Source of the DNA: an uncultured Bacteroidota bacterium
GTDB taxonomy: Bacteria; Bacteroidota; Bacteroidia; Flavobacteriales; Flavobacteriaceae
Assembly (NCBI GenBank): GCA_902619315.1
Contig: CACNDW010000003.1
Location: forward strand, 62,001-126,000
Length of the DNA stretch: 64,000 nt
Reading direction: 5' to 3'
This document shows positions 36,122 to 45,848 of the stretch, piece by piece. Position numbers and translations under genes: made by a program. The notes below the pieces were generated by a model. It saw only the letters and a list, made by a program, of their open reading frames with translations, had not been told where the DNA came from and ran no database searches. Within the stretch, counting starts at the first letter, position 1; each line of letters begins with the position of its first letter.

Positions 36122-37297
36122 ATGCTGGATGATTTTTTAAAATATCAAGCCAAAACTACTCCCCATCCTCTTGGCTTGGAAATCGAGTATGCCAGTGGCA
36201 GCTATCTTTATGATACCAAAGGGAAGTCCTATTTAGATTTTGTAGCCGGTGTATCAGCACTCCCGTTAGGTCATTCGCACCCTAAAGTAGTCGCTGCCGT
36301 CAAGTCTCAAATCGAAAAATACATGCATGTAATGGTTTATGGAGAGTTTGCACAGGCCCCTGCAGTAACACTTTGTAAAACACTGGTGAAGCTACTCCCC
36401 AAAAACCATGAAGTCGTTTATTTGACCAACTCCGGGACTGAAGCAATAGAAGGCGCATTAAAACTGGCAAAGCGAGTGACCCAAAGATCCGGACTGATTG
36501 CCGCAAATAGGTCCTATCATGGCAGTACACATGGAGCACTGAGTTTACTGGGTTACGAACAACAAAAAAAAGGATACCGCCCACTTCTGCCTGGAGTGCG
36601 GTTTCTTAACTTTAATTCTGAAAAAGATTTAAGCCAGATTGATGAAAATACCGCAGCAGTTTTATTGGAAACCATTCAAGGTGGAGCAGGGTTTATTTTA
36701 CCGGTAGATGATTACTTGAAGAAAGTCAAAAGGAGATGTGAAGAAATGGGCGCTTTGCTAGTGCTGGACGAAATTCAACCGGGATTTGGACGAACGGGTA
36801 AAATGTTTGGTTTTGAACATTTTGGTGTTGCTCCGGACGTCGTTGTAATGGGAAAAGCACTCGGAGGCGGGTTACCCATCGGAGCTTTTTCAGCCTCCAA
36901 AAAACTAATGGGAAAATTGGAAGACAGACCTAAACTAGGACACATCACTACTTTTGGAGGAAATCCTGTCATTGCTACAGCAGCATTAACCACCATCAAT
37001 GAGATCCTTTCCACAAAATTGATAAATCAAATTGACCAAAAAGAAAAAATCTTCAGAGAAAACCTGAAACACCCCTTGATCAAAAAGATCAGCGGCAAGG
37101 GACTAATGTTAGCCCCTATTTTCGAACAAGCCGAAATTCCTGATTTTTTAGTACATCACTGCATTAAAAAAGGGCTTTTGTTGTTTTGGTTGTTGTGGGA
37201 AAAAAATGCCATTAGAATCTCCCCGCCATTAAATATTACCAAGGAGGAGATACTTAAGGGGTGTCAAATCATTAGAGAGACCCTTGATCAAATATGA
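36122..37297 (+). CDS. Class III PLP aminotransferase (acetylornithine aminotransferase-like)
   Basis: LDFVAGVSALPLGHSHPKVVAAVK, TNSGTEAIEGALKLAKR, SYHGSTHGALSLLG and LVLDEIQPGFGRTGKMFGFEHFGVAPDVVVMGKALGGGLPIGAF (PLP lysine in GKALGGG) define a class III aminotransferase. Related enzymes act on acetylornithine, ornithine, 4-aminobutyrate or succinyl-diaminopimelate. No arg genes are nearby; a role as the missing DAP-pathway aminotransferase is possible because dapB, dapD and lysA are present in the window. The ATG follows directly on the OstA stop. Confidence 0.9.
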   Translation: MLDDFLKYQAKTTPHPLGLEIEYASGSYLYDTKGKSYLDFVAGVSALPLGHSHPKVVAAVKSQIEKYMHVMVYGEFAQAPAVTLCKTLVKLLPKNHEVVYLTNSGTEAIEGALKLAKRVTQRSGLIAANRSYHGSTHGALSLLGYEQQKKGYRPLLPGVRFLNFNSEKDLSQIDENTAAVLLETIQGGAGFILPVDDYLKKVKRRCEEMGALLVLDEIQPGFGRTGKMFGFEHFGVAPDVVVMGKALGGGLPIGAFSASKKLMGKLEDRPKLGHITTFGGNPVIATAALTTINEILSTKLINQIDQKEKIFRENLKHPLIKKISGKGLMLAPIFEQAEIPDFLVHHCIKKGLLLFWLLWEKNAIRISPPLNITKEEILKGCQIIRETLDQI

Positions 37298-37387
37298 ATG
37301 ATTGTTAATACATTTGTTGAAAAGAATAAACTACTCTACTAAATGTATCTTCTATTCTTCAATAATTTTAGAATATAATTTAGTTAT

Positions 37388-38740
37388 ATGTTCGATAATT
37401 TATCGGAAGATACTAACTCCTCCTTAATCAAATTTGAGCAAATGCTCAAAACCAATCAAGTGTTGTTCTTTGACGCACTTGAATTCGAAAATATCATACA
37501 TCACTATATAGATTTTGCCCAATTCAACCTTGCTAAAAAGGCAATTAAAATGGGAATGGAACAACACCCTGATAATGTTGAGTTGATGTTGTTGAAGAGT
37601 GAGTTGTTTCTTGTTGACGGCTATTTTAATGAAGCTGAGAATATGCTCAATGATATTGAAAGGATATCTCCTGAACACGAGGAAATTTTTTTGCAAAGGG
37701 CTAATATTTTCTCCAAAAAAAAGAATCATCCTAAAGCCATCGAATTTCTAAAAAAAGCATTAAATGTCTCCGAAGAACCAACTGAAATTTGGAACTTATT
37801 GGGAATGGAATACCTATTTCAAGAAGATTACATAAAAGCAAAAAAATATTTTCATAAATGTGTAAATGAGAACATACTTGACTATCAATCACTTTATAAC
37901 TTGTTATACTGTTACGAGCAGTTGGGTGAAAATATAGAAGCCATCGACACATTGAATAATCTTCTTGAAATCAATCCGTACAGTGAGGTTGCATGGCATC
38001 AACTCGGAAAAATATATATCAAAATCAACAAGCCTGAAGAGGCCCTCTCAGCCTTTGAATTTGCCATCATCAGCGACGATTGTTACACAAGTGCCTACAT
38101 CGAAAAAGGGAAATTATTAGAACAAATGGGACGTATCAATGAAGCAATTGCTAACTATAATTTCTCCCTAAATTTCAACGATCCAAATGCTTTTGTAAAC
38201 CACAGAATTGGCCTTTGTCATTTGAAATTAGGTAATGAGAATTTAGCTATCAGATATTTTGAAGAATCAATTAAACTTGAACCAAACCATGAAAAAAGCT
38301 GGATGGCTCTCATAGATTTTTTAATCGACTCCAAGGAGTACGTAAGGGCACAAAAATATATCAATAAAGCTTTACAAGCTAACTCTGATAACTCAGAATT
38401 TTGGAAAAAAAGTGCGTTTATTCACTTCCAATTAAATTTTTATGAGGAAACTGCCCTAGGTTGTAAAAATGCTATCAATTTGGGAAATCATGATATTTTG
38501 AATTGGACGCTTTGGATGGACTCCCTTATATTGATCAATGATTGGAAAAAAGCTCTAGAAATTGGAGAAGAAGCATTAAATTATCACAAAAAAAACTCTT
38601 CTGTATTGTATCGCTTAGCTGGATGTAAATTCAGGTTAGGTAACAAAAATGAAGCACTCTTTATTTTCGACAAAATAAAAAACAATGTCATAATTCCAAG
38701 ATACATTAACCACTTATTTCCTGAACTGATTAAAGTTTAA
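37388..38740 (+). CDS. Tetratricopeptide repeat protein
   Basis: Some 450 residues of TPR helices without a signal peptide: about ten repeats can be followed, for example FNEAENMLNDIERISPEHEEIFLQRANIF, DYIKAKKYFHKCVNENILDYQSLYNLLYCYEQLGENIEAIDTL and LAIRYFEESIKLEPNHEKSWMALIDFL. It is probably a cytoplasmic scaffold. Similar TPR proteins follow aminotransferase genes in Flavobacteriia. No partner can be named. Confidence 0.88.
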   Translation: MFDNLSEDTNSSLIKFEQMLKTNQVLFFDALEFENIIHHYIDFAQFNLAKKAIKMGMEQHPDNVELMLLKSELFLVDGYFNEAENMLNDIERISPEHEEIFLQRANIFSKKKNHPKAIEFLKKALNVSEEPTEIWNLLGMEYLFQEDYIKAKKYFHKCVNENILDYQSLYNLLYCYEQLGENIEAIDTLNNLLEINPYSEVAWHQLGKIYIKINKPEEALSAFEFAIISDDCYTSAYIEKGKLLEQMGRINEAIANYNFSLNFNDPNAFVNHRIGLCHLKLGNENLAIRYFEESIKLEPNHEKSWMALIDFLIDSKEYVRAQKYINKALQANSDNSEFWKKSAFIHFQLNFYEETALGCKNAINLGNHDILNWTLWMDSLILINDWKKALEIGEEALNYHKKNSSVLYRLAGCKFRLGNKNEALFIFDKIKNNVIIPRYINHLFPELIKV

Positions 38741-38801
38741 TCCATCAAGGATAAATCTCTTAATTCGGTTTTTCGCTCTATATTGCGCAAAATATCGATT
38801 T

Positions 38802-39764
38802 TTGAAAAATCTTATTACAAAAGAAAAATTCACTTTGTTCTTAAAGGGAATGGCCATGGGCACTGCTGATTTACTGCCGGGGGTGTCAGGCGGGACAGTT
38901 GCACTAATATTAGGGGTCTATGAAGAACTTATTCAGTCCATTGTCTCCATCAACCTAAAGAATCTAAAAAGTCTTAGGAATAATGGTATCAATCCTTTTT
39001 GGGTCAATATCAATGGGGAATTTCTAATTGTTCTATTCTTAGGAATCATAACTGCCATTTTAAGTTTTTCTTTTGCTATAGACTGGCTCATCATCGAACA
39101 TCCCATTCCTCTGTGGTCCTTCTTTTTGGGATTGTTAATAGCAAGTATATTTATTTTGAAAAACACCTTGAATAAGTGGAGCACTTCCAATTCAATAATT
39201 GCAATTTTTAGTGCCGCTTTGTCTTTTATGTTTACTCAAATGACACCTGTTGACGTAGAAATAGGAATGCTATATTTGTTTATTTCGGGTTTTTTCGGCA
39301 TAATTGCCATGATTTTACCAGGAATATCAGGTGCCTACATTCTGCTCATACTGGGAACATATAGCACAGTAATCAGTCTTATCAAGAAGACCATAACAAG
39401 CTTTACCAGTCTTGAGATAGAAATTATGTTTGCCAATTTAACCAAACTCTCCGTATTTATTCTTGGCATCGTTGCAGGACTCCGAATTTTTGCCTCCATC
39501 CTAAAGTGGTTATTTGACAAAGAACACGATATGACGATGACAGTGATGATTGGTTTGATGGCTGGTGCACTTCATAAATTATGGCCTTGGCAACAAAAAT
39601 TTGAGTGGACTCTTGGTGAAAATTCCAAAACGTTATCGAAGCCGATATCACCTTTAAAGTATACAGATAATCCCCAACTTGCAATTGCTGTTATTTTTTT
39701 TATGATAGGGCTTTGCTTAGTATGGATTTTGGAAAGAAAAAAAAATACAACAGTTCCAAAGTGA
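38802..39764 (+). CDS. DUF368 membrane protein (first copy)
   Basis: Around eight to nine membrane helices. GMAMGTADLLPGVSGGTVALILGVYEELI is the DUF368 signature at the start, and IAMILPGISGAYILLILGTY the internal counterpart, so the protein has an inverted or repeated half structure. The family contains polyprenyl-phosphate transport candidates (PopT/YngC-related DUF368 group) that recycle undecaprenyl phosphate; that role is by family only. The start is TTG at 38802, needed to keep the conserved helix; the next ATG falls within the signature. It overlaps the second DUF368 gene by 43 bases. Confidence 0.85.
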   Translation: MKNLITKEKFTLFLKGMAMGTADLLPGVSGGTVALILGVYEELIQSIVSINLKNLKSLRNNGINPFWVNINGEFLIVLFLGIITAILSFSFAIDWLIIEHPIPLWSFFLGLLIASIFILKNTLNKWSTSNSIIAIFSAALSFMFTQMTPVDVEIGMLYLFISGFFGIIAMILPGISGAYILLILGTYSTVISLIKKTITSFTSLEIEIMFANLTKLSVFILGIVAGLRIFASILKWLFDKEHDMTMTVMIGLMAGALHKLWPWQQKFEWTLGENSKTLSKPISPLKYTDNPQLAIAVIFFMIGLCLVWILERKKNTTVPK

Positions 39765-40774
39765 GTCAGAAGAATTCATCTTTCAGAAAGGATTTAATTT
39801 TAGTTTTTAAGGGTATTGCAATGGGAGCAGCCAATAAAGTTCCAGGAGTATCGGGAGGCATCGTTGCGTTTGTAGCTGGGTTTTACGAAGAATTGATATA
39901 CTCCTTTCAGAAAATTAACCTTAAAGCGTTCACCATTTTGATTCGAAGAGGCTGGAGTCCCTTCTACCAATACATTAATGGTCGTTTTTTGGTATTACTT
40001 TTTTTGGGCGTCTTAATAAGCTATTTTAGCGTCTCTTTGATTCTAGATTATCTGATCAAAAATTTTGAAATGCAGGTTTTGGGAGTTTTTTTTGGAATGA
40101 TCCTTGCTTCACTGTATTTCATATACTTTCAGCTTGAAAAATGGAATTTCAAAACATTTCTGTTTTTCCTGATTGGCTTGTCGATAGGTATAGTCATAAT
40201 GTTGTCCAAACCTTCACCTGAGAATGATGATCTAATGTTTGTTCTTTTTTGCGGTATTATAAGTGTTTCCGGCATGACACTTCCCGGATTGTCAGGTTCA
40301 TTTCTATTACTTTTATTGGGAAATTACACCCTTCTATTGGTCGATGCAGTAAATGCCATATATTATACTCTGACAGATGTAATTTGGTTGGAATTCGAAT
40401 TTATTGAAGACCATTCCAGAATGAAGCTACTCCAATTAGCCTTTATTTTTTTTGTCGGATCCATTGCAGGACTAATTATGTTCTCAAATGTTTTGAATTT
40501 TGTTTTAAAGAAATTCAAACATCTGACACTTGCTACTATCACAGGTTTCATCGCAGGTTCACTGGGTGTAATTTGGCCCTGGAGAAATGAAGTTTTCATG
40601 AAAGATAATTTGGGAGGAGTGCTATATAACACCTTTGGCAATCCGATCGTTGAATACTATGATTATTACTTGCCTGATTTTTTTAATACTGATTTTTGGT
40701 TCATCACTTTATTCATAATTTTAGGAATATTTATTGTAAGCTTATTGGAAAAATATGGGGTCCAAAGAAAATAA
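39722..40774 (+). CDS. DUF368 membrane protein (second copy)
   Basis: The same architecture as its neighbour: GIAMGAANKVPGVSGGIVAFVAGFYEELI near the start and GMTLPGLSGSFLLLLLGNY in the middle, with about nine membrane helices. Start taken as ATG 39722 (MDFGKKKKYN); a TTG nine bases upstream is possible. The ATG lies 43 bases inside the end of the first copy, and aroE begins 20 bases inside the end of this one, so all three are translationally coupled. The two copies differ widely outside the signature, so the duplication is old. Confidence 0.86.
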   Translation: MDFGKKKKYNSSKVSQKNSSFRKDLILVFKGIAMGAANKVPGVSGGIVAFVAGFYEELIYSFQKINLKAFTILIRRGWSPFYQYINGRFLVLLFLGVLISYFSVSLILDYLIKNFEMQVLGVFFGMILASLYFIYFQLEKWNFKTFLFFLIGLSIGIVIMLSKPSPENDDLMFVLFCGIISVSGMTLPGLSGSFLLLLLGNYTLLLVDAVNAIYYTLTDVIWLEFEFIEDHSRMKLLQLAFIFFVGSIAGLIMFSNVLNFVLKKFKHLTLATITGFIAGSLGVIWPWRNEVFMKDNLGGVLYNTFGNPIVEYYDYYLPDFFNTDFWFITLFIILGIFIVSLLEKYGVQRK

Positions 40775-41507
40775 AATAAAGCGTTATGGTTTGATAGGGA
40801 GGAATATTGCGTATTCTTTTTCAAGGGGATATTTCAAACAAAAATTTGAAACTGAAAATTTAGAGAAATGCACTTATGAAAACTTTGATTTGAATGAAAT
40901 TCAGGAGTTAAATAAAATACTTACAAAAAAGAATATTTACGGACTCAATGTCACAACTCCATTCAAAAGAGAAGTAGTTCCTTTTTTAGATCGCCTCTCG
41001 CCTACTGCAGAAAAAATGAATGCTGTAAACACCATAAAATTCCATAAAGATGGGACTGTCAGTGGTCATAATACGGATGTATATGGATTTCAAAAATCAT
41101 TACTGGAAATCATCAGTACCCCACCAAAAAAAGCATTGATCCTCGGAACTGGCGGGGCTTCCTCTGCAGTAGCTTTTGTGATGAAGAAATTAAATATCGA
41201 GTATACCTATATTTCTAGAAGTGCAGGAGCAAATGCCATTGAATACAATAAGGTAGATGAAAAAGTGATGAACGAACATCACTTAATCATTAATGCTTCC
41301 CCTCTAGGGACATTCCCAGATATTCATTTAGCCCCTCAGCTGCCCTACTCATTTTTGACAAATGATCATGTCCTATTTGACTTAATCTATAACCCACCTG
41401 AAACACGTTTTCTTCAAGAAGGAAAAAAAAGGGGTTGTAAAACCTTAAATGGACAAAAAATGCTTGAATACCAGGCTGAAAAGTCTTGGCAGATTTGGAA
41501 TCAATAG
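40755..41507 (+). CDS. aroE: AroE, shikimate dehydrogenase
   Basis: It reduces 3-dehydroshikimate with NADPH in the aromatic amino acid pathway. KRYGLIGRNIAYSFSRGYF is the substrate loop, LNVTTPFKREVVPFLD carries the catalytic Lys, VNTIKF and GHNTDVYGF the Asp, and LILGTGGASSAVAFVMKKL the nucleotide loop. NASPLGTFPD and FDLIYNPPETRFL complete the set. 250 residues. It overlaps the second DUF368 gene by 20 bases. Confidence 0.95.
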   Translation: MGSKENKIKRYGLIGRNIAYSFSRGYFKQKFETENLEKCTYENFDLNEIQELNKILTKKNIYGLNVTTPFKREVVPFLDRLSPTAEKMNAVNTIKFHKDGTVSGHNTDVYGFQKSLLEIISTPPKKALILGTGGASSAVAFVMKKLNIEYTYISRSAGANAIEYNKVDEKVMNEHHLIINASPLGTFPDIHLAPQLPYSFLTNDHVLFDLIYNPPETRFLQEGKKRGCKTLNGQKMLEYQAEKSWQIWNQ

Positions 41508-41564
41508 GCAGAAATTTTTTTTTTTCGTAAATTTTAAAAAAATTTATTCCAAACGGTAGCTGAT

Positions 41565-43541
41565 ATGGCAAAGACAAAAGACATAGCCAATGATCCTCAG
41601 GAGAAGAAAAAGGTCAAATCGTTTGAGGCGATTAACCTGCCTGAGGTAGCTTCGGAAGAAAGTAAGTCCATGTCAGAATTAGATAATGACTCTTCAAAAG
41701 AAATATTATCGAACGAGGAGTATAAAAAAAACAATGAACCAGTAGAAAAAGATACCAATGACTATGGTCAACTGACCTTGATAGAATTATTAGAAAAACT
41801 TCAAAAAAGAGTAAAAGCAGAAAAATGGTATACTGATGAAAAAAATATAAAAGAAATTATCAATACTTTCGAAAAAAAGTTTAGAACTGAAATTCAAGAA
41901 AAAAAAGAAGCTTTCATCAAAGAGGGAGGAAACGAAATAGACTTTTATTTCAAACCCCAATACAAAAACACATTTGATCAAACATATAGAGAATATAAAA
42001 AAAAGAAAAGGACCTTTTTTCAAGAAAGAGATGAATCACAAAAACTCAATCTGGACAGGAAATTAGAAATTATAGAAAGCCTCAAAGAACTTATCAATAT
42101 TGATGAAAACATCAATATGACCTACAAAAAATTTAAAAACCTTCAAGACAGTTGGCACAAAACTGGACCTGTTCCTAGGGCTCAGAGCAACAACATTTGG
42201 CAAACTTACAAGCATCATACTGAGATATTCTATGATTTTCTTCACCTGAATCGCGAATTGAGAGATTTGGATTTCAAACACAACTATGAAGAGAAAATTA
42301 AAATCATAGAACAAGCCGAAAAACTCTCTCAAATACCCGATGTGCTCAAAGCCTCACGTGACCTCAATACCTTACATAGATTATGGAAAAATGACCTTGG
42401 ACCGGTTGCCAAAGAGCATCGAGAAGAATTATGGTCCCGTTTTCAGGCTGCGAGTCAAATCATTCACATCAGAAGGCAAGAGTTTGATAAAGAGTATGAT
42501 AGTATTCTTGCGGAAAATCTAAACAAAAAGAACTCAATTATTGATCGTATGGAGGAGATCAAAAACGATCCTCCACAAAATCATAATGGGTGGCGTAAAT
42601 GCATTGATGAGTTTAATAAAATGAGAGCTGAATTTCAATCTATAGGGCAGGTATCAAAAAAATTCAGTAAAACTACATGGGCTAGATTCAGGGAAGTTAG
42701 CCGGGAAATCAATCGAGAAAAGAACAAATTTTATAAATTTCAAAAGGCAGAGCAAAAAAAGAATATTGACCTTAAAAAAGCACTAATCAATGAGGTAAAA
42801 GAAATATTGGATAATGATGATTGGAAGAGCTACAGTAACCGAATGAAAAACATTCAAAAAGATTGGAGGGCAATAGGGTTTATCTCGAGAAAGATATCCA
42901 ACTCCCTTTGGGAGGAATTTCGTTCCCAATGCAATCTATATTTTGACCGCATAAAATCCGGTTATCAGAGAATAAATAAAAATGAGTTGGAGGCCAACCA
43001 AAAAAAAGAAGCCTTTATAAATAAAATTATAGGCTTTCAAATTCCATCCGAAATCGATCCGTTTAAAGAATTTTTTAATTTTCAATGGGAGGAGTATAAT
43101 CAGTTGGGGGAGTTAAGTGGCAATACTAAAGCCAAAAGTATTGAGGACTTCAACAATGCTTTCATTGCACTGATTGAAAAATCAGATATGGAAAAGAGTT
43201 CAATGTCAGAGGCAATAAACCATATAAATTTATCCATTATCAAAGACGATGCAAATGAATTGAGTCGAGAAATTCAAAACATTAAAAGAGTCATAGAAGA
43301 ATTTAAATCAGAGGCACGACAGTTAGAAAATAATCTCGATTATTTTTCAAATTCCAGCAGCGACAATCCCCTTTTAACAGAAGTAACCTCCAAGTTGGAT
43401 CGACTCAAATCTGAAATCGAAAAGCACAAAGAAAAGCTGAATGGTTTGAGAAAGCTAAAAAGAGAAATAAGTGCCAAAAATACTCTGGTTGAGGGAGAGA
43501 ACCTCGAGATTGAGGAAGAAAACAGTGGAACAAAAGATTAA
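41565..43541 (+). CDS. DUF349 repeat protein
   Basis: A very charged, helical protein of 658 residues. It has four or five DUF349-type repeats, each with a W near YKKFKNLQDSWHKTGPVPRAQSNNIWQTYKHH, LHRLWKNDLGPVAKEHREELWSRFQAASQ, FNKMRAEFQSIGQVSKKFSKTTWARFREVS and KNIQKDWRAIGFISRKISNSLWEEFRSQC. A C-terminal coiled coil (EIQNIKRVIEEFKSEARQLENN) follows. No signal or membrane segment. DUF349 proteins are common in Bacteroidota; the function is not established. It follows aroE and converges with mazG. Confidence 0.88.
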   Translation: MAKTKDIANDPQEKKKVKSFEAINLPEVASEESKSMSELDNDSSKEILSNEEYKKNNEPVEKDTNDYGQLTLIELLEKLQKRVKAEKWYTDEKNIKEIINTFEKKFRTEIQEKKEAFIKEGGNEIDFYFKPQYKNTFDQTYREYKKKKRTFFQERDESQKLNLDRKLEIIESLKELINIDENINMTYKKFKNLQDSWHKTGPVPRAQSNNIWQTYKHHTEIFYDFLHLNRELRDLDFKHNYEEKIKIIEQAEKLSQIPDVLKASRDLNTLHRLWKNDLGPVAKEHREELWSRFQAASQIIHIRRQEFDKEYDSILAENLNKKNSIIDRMEEIKNDPPQNHNGWRKCIDEFNKMRAEFQSIGQVSKKFSKTTWARFREVSREINREKNKFYKFQKAEQKKNIDLKKALINEVKEILDNDDWKSYSNRMKNIQKDWRAIGFISRKISNSLWEEFRSQCNLYFDRIKSGYQRINKNELEANQKKEAFINKIIGFQIPSEIDPFKEFFNFQWEEYNQLGELSGNTKAKSIEDFNNAFIALIEKSDMEKSSMSEAINHINLSIIKDDANELSREIQNIKRVIEEFKSEARQLENNLDYFSNSSSDNPLLTEVTSKLDRLKSEIEKHKEKLNGLRKLKREISAKNTLVEGENLEIEEENSGTKD

Positions 43542-43542
43542 G

Positions 43543-44319
43543 TCATTTAGTTTTTTTAGCTTCCTCCCATAAAATCTCCATTTCCTCATTACTCAACTCA
43601 GTCACTTTTCTTTGAGATTTTAGGGCTTTGTCCTCAATATATTTAAAACGCCTAATAAATTTTTTGTTGGTTCGTTCCAAAGCATTTTCGGGATTAACCT
43701 TGAGGAAGCGTGCATAATTGACCAATGAAAATATCACATCGCCAAGTTCCGCCTCCATTTTTTTTGAATCTCCTGCATCGATTTCAGTCCTTAGTTCATC
43801 GAACTCCTCTTTCACTTTTTCCAATACAGCCTCTTTTTTATCCCAATCAAAACCCACTCCTGATACCTTCTCTTGAATTCTATAGGCCTTTACCAAAGCT
43901 GGAAGGCTATTTGGAACTCCCTCCAAAACACTTTTCTTACCCTCTTTTAACTTAATGTCTTCCCAGTTTTTGACAACTTGGTCAGCATCTTCAACATTGG
44001 TTTCACCATAAATATGAGGATGCCGTCGTATCAATTTATCTGCAATTTGGTTGGCTACGTCAGCAATATCAAAAGATTTTTTTTCACTCCCTATTTTAGA
44101 ATAAAAAAATATATGAAGGAGAAGATCTCCAAGCTCCTTTTTGATTTCATCTAAATTATTTTCCAAAATTGCGTCTCCCAATTCATAAGTCTCCTCTATT
44201 GTCAAATGGCGAAGGGTCTCAAAAGTCTGTTTACGATCCCAGGGACATTTTTCCCTAAGTTCATCCATAATATTAAGTAAACGCTCTAAAGACTGAAGCT
44301 GTATTATTCTAGATCCCAT
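43543..44319 (-). CDS. mazG: MazG nucleoside triphosphate pyrophosphohydrolase
   Basis: Two tandem MazG domains: LLNIMDELREKCPWDRKQTFETLRHLTIEETYELGDAI with ELGDLLLHIFFYSKI, and later VKEEFDELRTEI with EAELGDVIFSLVNYARF. The EExxE and ExxD metal motifs are present in both. It hydrolyses NTPs to NMP and pyrophosphate, cleaning the nucleotide pool and influencing (p)ppGpp level. 258 residues. Last gene of the ruvX-def-DUF5606-mazG transcript; it begins directly after the DUF5606 stop. Confidence 0.95.
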   Translation of the reverse strand: MGSRIIQLQSLERLLNIMDELREKCPWDRKQTFETLRHLTIEETYELGDAILENNLDEIKKELGDLLLHIFFYSKIGSEKKSFDIADVANQIADKLIRRHPHIYGETNVEDADQVVKNWEDIKLKEGKKSVLEGVPNSLPALVKAYRIQEKVSGVGFDWDKKEAVLEKVKEEFDELRTEIDAGDSKKMEAELGDVIFSLVNYARFLKVNPENALERTNKKFIRRFKYIEDKALKSQRKVTELSNEEMEILWEEAKKTK

Positions 44320-44757
44320 TTAAACTCTCCCTGTTTCAAAAGGTTTCTCCTCCTTTGGCAGGTCAAATTCTAATTCGTTTGAATCCAATAGCAGGTTGTA
44401 CCACTGTATGATTTTTTTGATGTCACTGGCATATACACGGTCTTCATCATAGTCATGAAAAACCTCAAAAAAATAGGACTCCAGTTCCTCTCTAGAGGCT
44501 TTGGGTTTTATCCTGGCAGGATGGCCTTTTTCCAGCTGATACATTCGCTCAAAAACATCACTAATAGGAATTTCATCCTTTAATCCAAAAACCCTGATTT
44601 CTGACAATATATTCACTTGTTGACTATTGTTGGTGACAATTTTCTTTTGGTCGCTTAGTGAGGTAGCAATCACCCCTGTTCGGGTATGAGCAACCATTCT
44701 AAATAAACCGGGTTTGCCAGCAATGGTTAAAATTTTATCTAGATTAGATTCACTCAT
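44320..44757 (-). CDS. DUF5606 domain protein
   Basis: A 145-residue soluble protein with the compact start LDKILTIAGKPGLFRMVAHTRTGVIATSLSDQKKIVTNNSQQVNILSEIRVF that marks DUF5606, a family seen in Bacteroidota between def and mazG. The C-terminal part has ELESYFFEVFHDYDEDRVYASDIKKIIQWYNLL. The function is unknown. It overlaps def by four bases (ATGA). Confidence 0.85.
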   Translation of the reverse strand: MSESNLDKILTIAGKPGLFRMVAHTRTGVIATSLSDQKKIVTNNSQQVNILSEIRVFGLKDEIPISDVFERMYQLEKGHPARIKPKASREELESYFFEVFHDYDEDRVYASDIKKIIQWYNLLLDSNELEFDLPKEEKPFETGRV

Positions 44758-45344
44758 TTTCTTGTTTTTTTTGCCAAAAAACGCATTTTATAATCTGAAT
44801 TTACATTGCCTTTGCTAATATTACTCAATTTCCCCTTAAGCAATCTTCTCTTTAGTGGACTAAGTCTGTCTGTAAACAATATACCCTCAATATGGTCGTA
44901 CTCGTGCTGGACGACGCGAGCAGCAAGCCCATTTAAGGTCAATGTCTGTTCCTTAAATTGCTCATCCAAAAAGTAAATGTTGATTTCCTTTTTTCGGGAA
45001 ACATCCTCCCTTATGTTTGGAATACTTAAACATCCTTCAGTATAATTCCATTCTTCACCGGTCTCAGATATCATCTTAGGATTGATAAAAACCCACTTGA
45101 AATCCTTTAAAAATTTCACCTCCTCAGCAGCTAAATCCTCGTCTTGAGCAAAAGGAGAAGCATCAATCACAAAAAGACGTAATGATTCTCCAATTTGAGG
45201 AGCGGCAAGACCGACTCCATTTGCATTGTACATGGTTTCCCACATATCTGTAATCAGTTTATCCAAATTTGGATCCTCAGTATCTACAGGAGATGCCTTA
45301 ACTTTTAGAACATTGGATCCATAAGCTATGATCGGTAATATCAT
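44754..45344 (-). CDS. def: Peptide deformylase
   Basis: It removes the formyl group from nascent proteins. All three motifs are intact: GVGLAAPQIG, EGCLSIP (Cys metal ligand) and QHEYDH (HExxH-type, two His ligands and catalytic Glu). 196 residues. Overlaps both neighbours by four bases (ATGA), typical of coupled translation. Confidence 0.97.
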   Translation of the reverse strand: MILPIIAYGSNVLKVKASPVDTEDPNLDKLITDMWETMYNANGVGLAAPQIGESLRLFVIDASPFAQDEDLAAEEVKFLKDFKWVFINPKMISETGEEWNYTEGCLSIPNIREDVSRKKEINIYFLDEQFKEQTLTLNGLAARVVQHEYDHIEGILFTDRLSPLKRRLLKGKLSNISKGNVNSDYKMRFLAKKTRK

Positions 45345-45766
45345 AAAACTAATTTAGAATTTGATATCAAATAAGACTGTAAAATCAAGGTAGCACTGAT
45401 TTCGTCAATAACTGCTTTGTCTTTTCTGGTCTTTTTATTTGCACCTGTTTGAATGAGACTGCTAAAAGCCATTTTTGAGGTAAAACGCTCATCTTGGCGA
45501 ACAATAGGTACTGTTGGAAATGTTTTTTTTAATCGGCCAATAAAGAGTAGAATGTCTGCTTCTATCTCAGGTCGATTTCCATCTTTCTGTTTGGGTTGTC
45601 CAACAACAAACTTAATAATTGAGGTTTCTTTTTGATAATCAAGAAGAAAGGAAAGAGCCTTGTGAGTCTCCACGGTAGTCAAACCACTTGCAATAATTTG
45701 CTTAGCATCGGTATGAGCCAATCCTGTGCGTTTTTTTCCGAAATCAATTCCAATCAGTACTGCCAT
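45341..45766 (-). CDS. ruvX: RuvX/YqgF, putative pre-16S rRNA nuclease
   Basis: The start is set at 45766, giving MAVLIGIDFGKKRTGLAHTD, the RNase H-like first strand; a longer frame to 45919 would run into the divergent dapD promoter and adds unrelated residues. FVVGQPKQKDG and RQDERFTSKMA are the other family motifs. YqgF/RuvX is linked to 16S rRNA 5'-end maturation. 141 residues. First gene of the ruvX-def-DUF5606-mazG operon. Confidence 0.92.
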   Translation of the reverse strand: MAVLIGIDFGKKRTGLAHTDAKQIIASGLTTVETHKALSFLLDYQKETSIIKFVVGQPKQKDGNRPEIEADILLFIGRLKKTFPTVPIVRQDERFTSKMAFSSLIQTGANKKTRKDKAVIDEISATLILQSYLISNSKLVL

Positions 45767-45774
45767 TGTGTATG

Positions 45775-45782
45775 CAAATATA
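45775..45782 (-). promoter_or_regulatory. -7 element of the ruvX operon
   Basis: Minus-strand TATATTTG, eight bases before the ruvX ATG, so the leader would be very short. It lies in the 82-base gap shared with the divergent dapD promoter. Confidence 0.45.
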
Positions 45783-45828
45783 CTTTTTTTGAGAAGACAA
45801 TTATGGCGATTAAAACTACTGAATTGAG

Positions 45829-45836
45829 TATTTTTG
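45829..45836 (+). promoter_or_regulatory. -7 element of the dapD operon
   Basis: TATTTTTG, a match to TAnnTTTG, 12 bases before the dapD ATG at 45849. Confidence 0.4.
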
Positions 45837-45848
45837 AAAAAAAATAAT

